This document shows positions 6,271 through 6,295 of a stretch of DNA of 6,295 nucleotides, piece by piece. The notes under the pieces were generated by a model, which made no database searches, was not told the origin of the DNA, and saw only the letters and a program-made list of their open reading frames with translations. The stretch spans positions 1 through 6,295 of the forward strand of contig NYZA01000052.1 in the NCBI GenBank assembly GCA_002686955.1, read 5' to 3'. Numbering within the stretch: the stretch's first letter is position 1; the number at the start of each line of letters is the position of its first letter. Source of the stretch: Gemmatimonadota bacterium. GTDB lineage: Bacteria; GCA-2686955. The position numbers and the translations under genes were made by a program.

Positions 6271-6295
6271 TTGCGACCCGGACCCCGTCTTGCCC
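6271..6295 (+). CDS. Start of a downstream gene, cut by the window end
   Basis: Eight codons are visible from a TTG start, reading M-R-P-G-P-R-L-A, before the window stops. The call rests on the ideally spaced GGAGGT site and on the extended -10 element just upstream, not on the protein, which is too short to identify. It runs in the same direction as the pseudokinase gene, 68 bases after its stop. Confidence 0.42.

Overview
The window is GC-rich, densely coding bacterial DNA with four complete genes and probably the first codons of a fifth. GGAG/GAGG-type ribosome binding sites sit in front of three of the complete genes and of the partial one. No RNA genes, insertion sequences, CRISPR repeats or phage genes were seen. 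The source is a diderm (Gram-negative-type) bacterium, because one gene encodes an outer-membrane TonB-dependent receptor and another a lipoprotein. The receptor and lipoprotein form a pair that is best known from Bacteroidota. The high GC content and clear Shine-Dalgarno sites are unlike a typical Bacteroidota genome, so a GC-rich relative (for example Rhodothermota, Gemmatimonadota or another FCB-like lineage) or a transferred operon is possible. I cannot place it more exactly.

Layout. Bases 1-169 hold a GC-rich hairpin and the leader of gene 1. Gene 1 (170-1141, +) encodes a secreted protein of unknown function with a clear signal peptide. It runs tail to tail into gene 2, and the two coding regions overlap by 56 bases. 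Gene 2 (2096-1086, -) is a DUF4249-type lipoprotein and gene 3 (4380-2113, -) is a TonB-dependent receptor with an N-terminal carboxypeptidase-regulatory-like domain. Genes 3 and 2 are read in that order as a two-gene operon. A 190-base divergent intergenic region (4381-4570) contains a short perfect palindrome. Gene 4 (4571-6202, +) encodes a 543-residue protein that joins an uncharacterised helical N-terminal module to a degenerate protein-kinase fold lacking every catalytic motif. After it come an extended -10-like promoter and a strong ribosome binding site leading into a gene cut off by the window end.

How they may work together. The receptor and the lipoprotein very likely act together at the outer membrane in TonB-energised uptake of an unknown substrate. 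Gene 1 is also exported and may lie in the same envelope compartment, but nothing ties it functionally to the operon except its position. The pseudokinase is cytoplasmic by sequence and shares only the divergent control region with the receptor operon. The most unusual item is the pseudokinase fusion; the rest is recognisable envelope biology.
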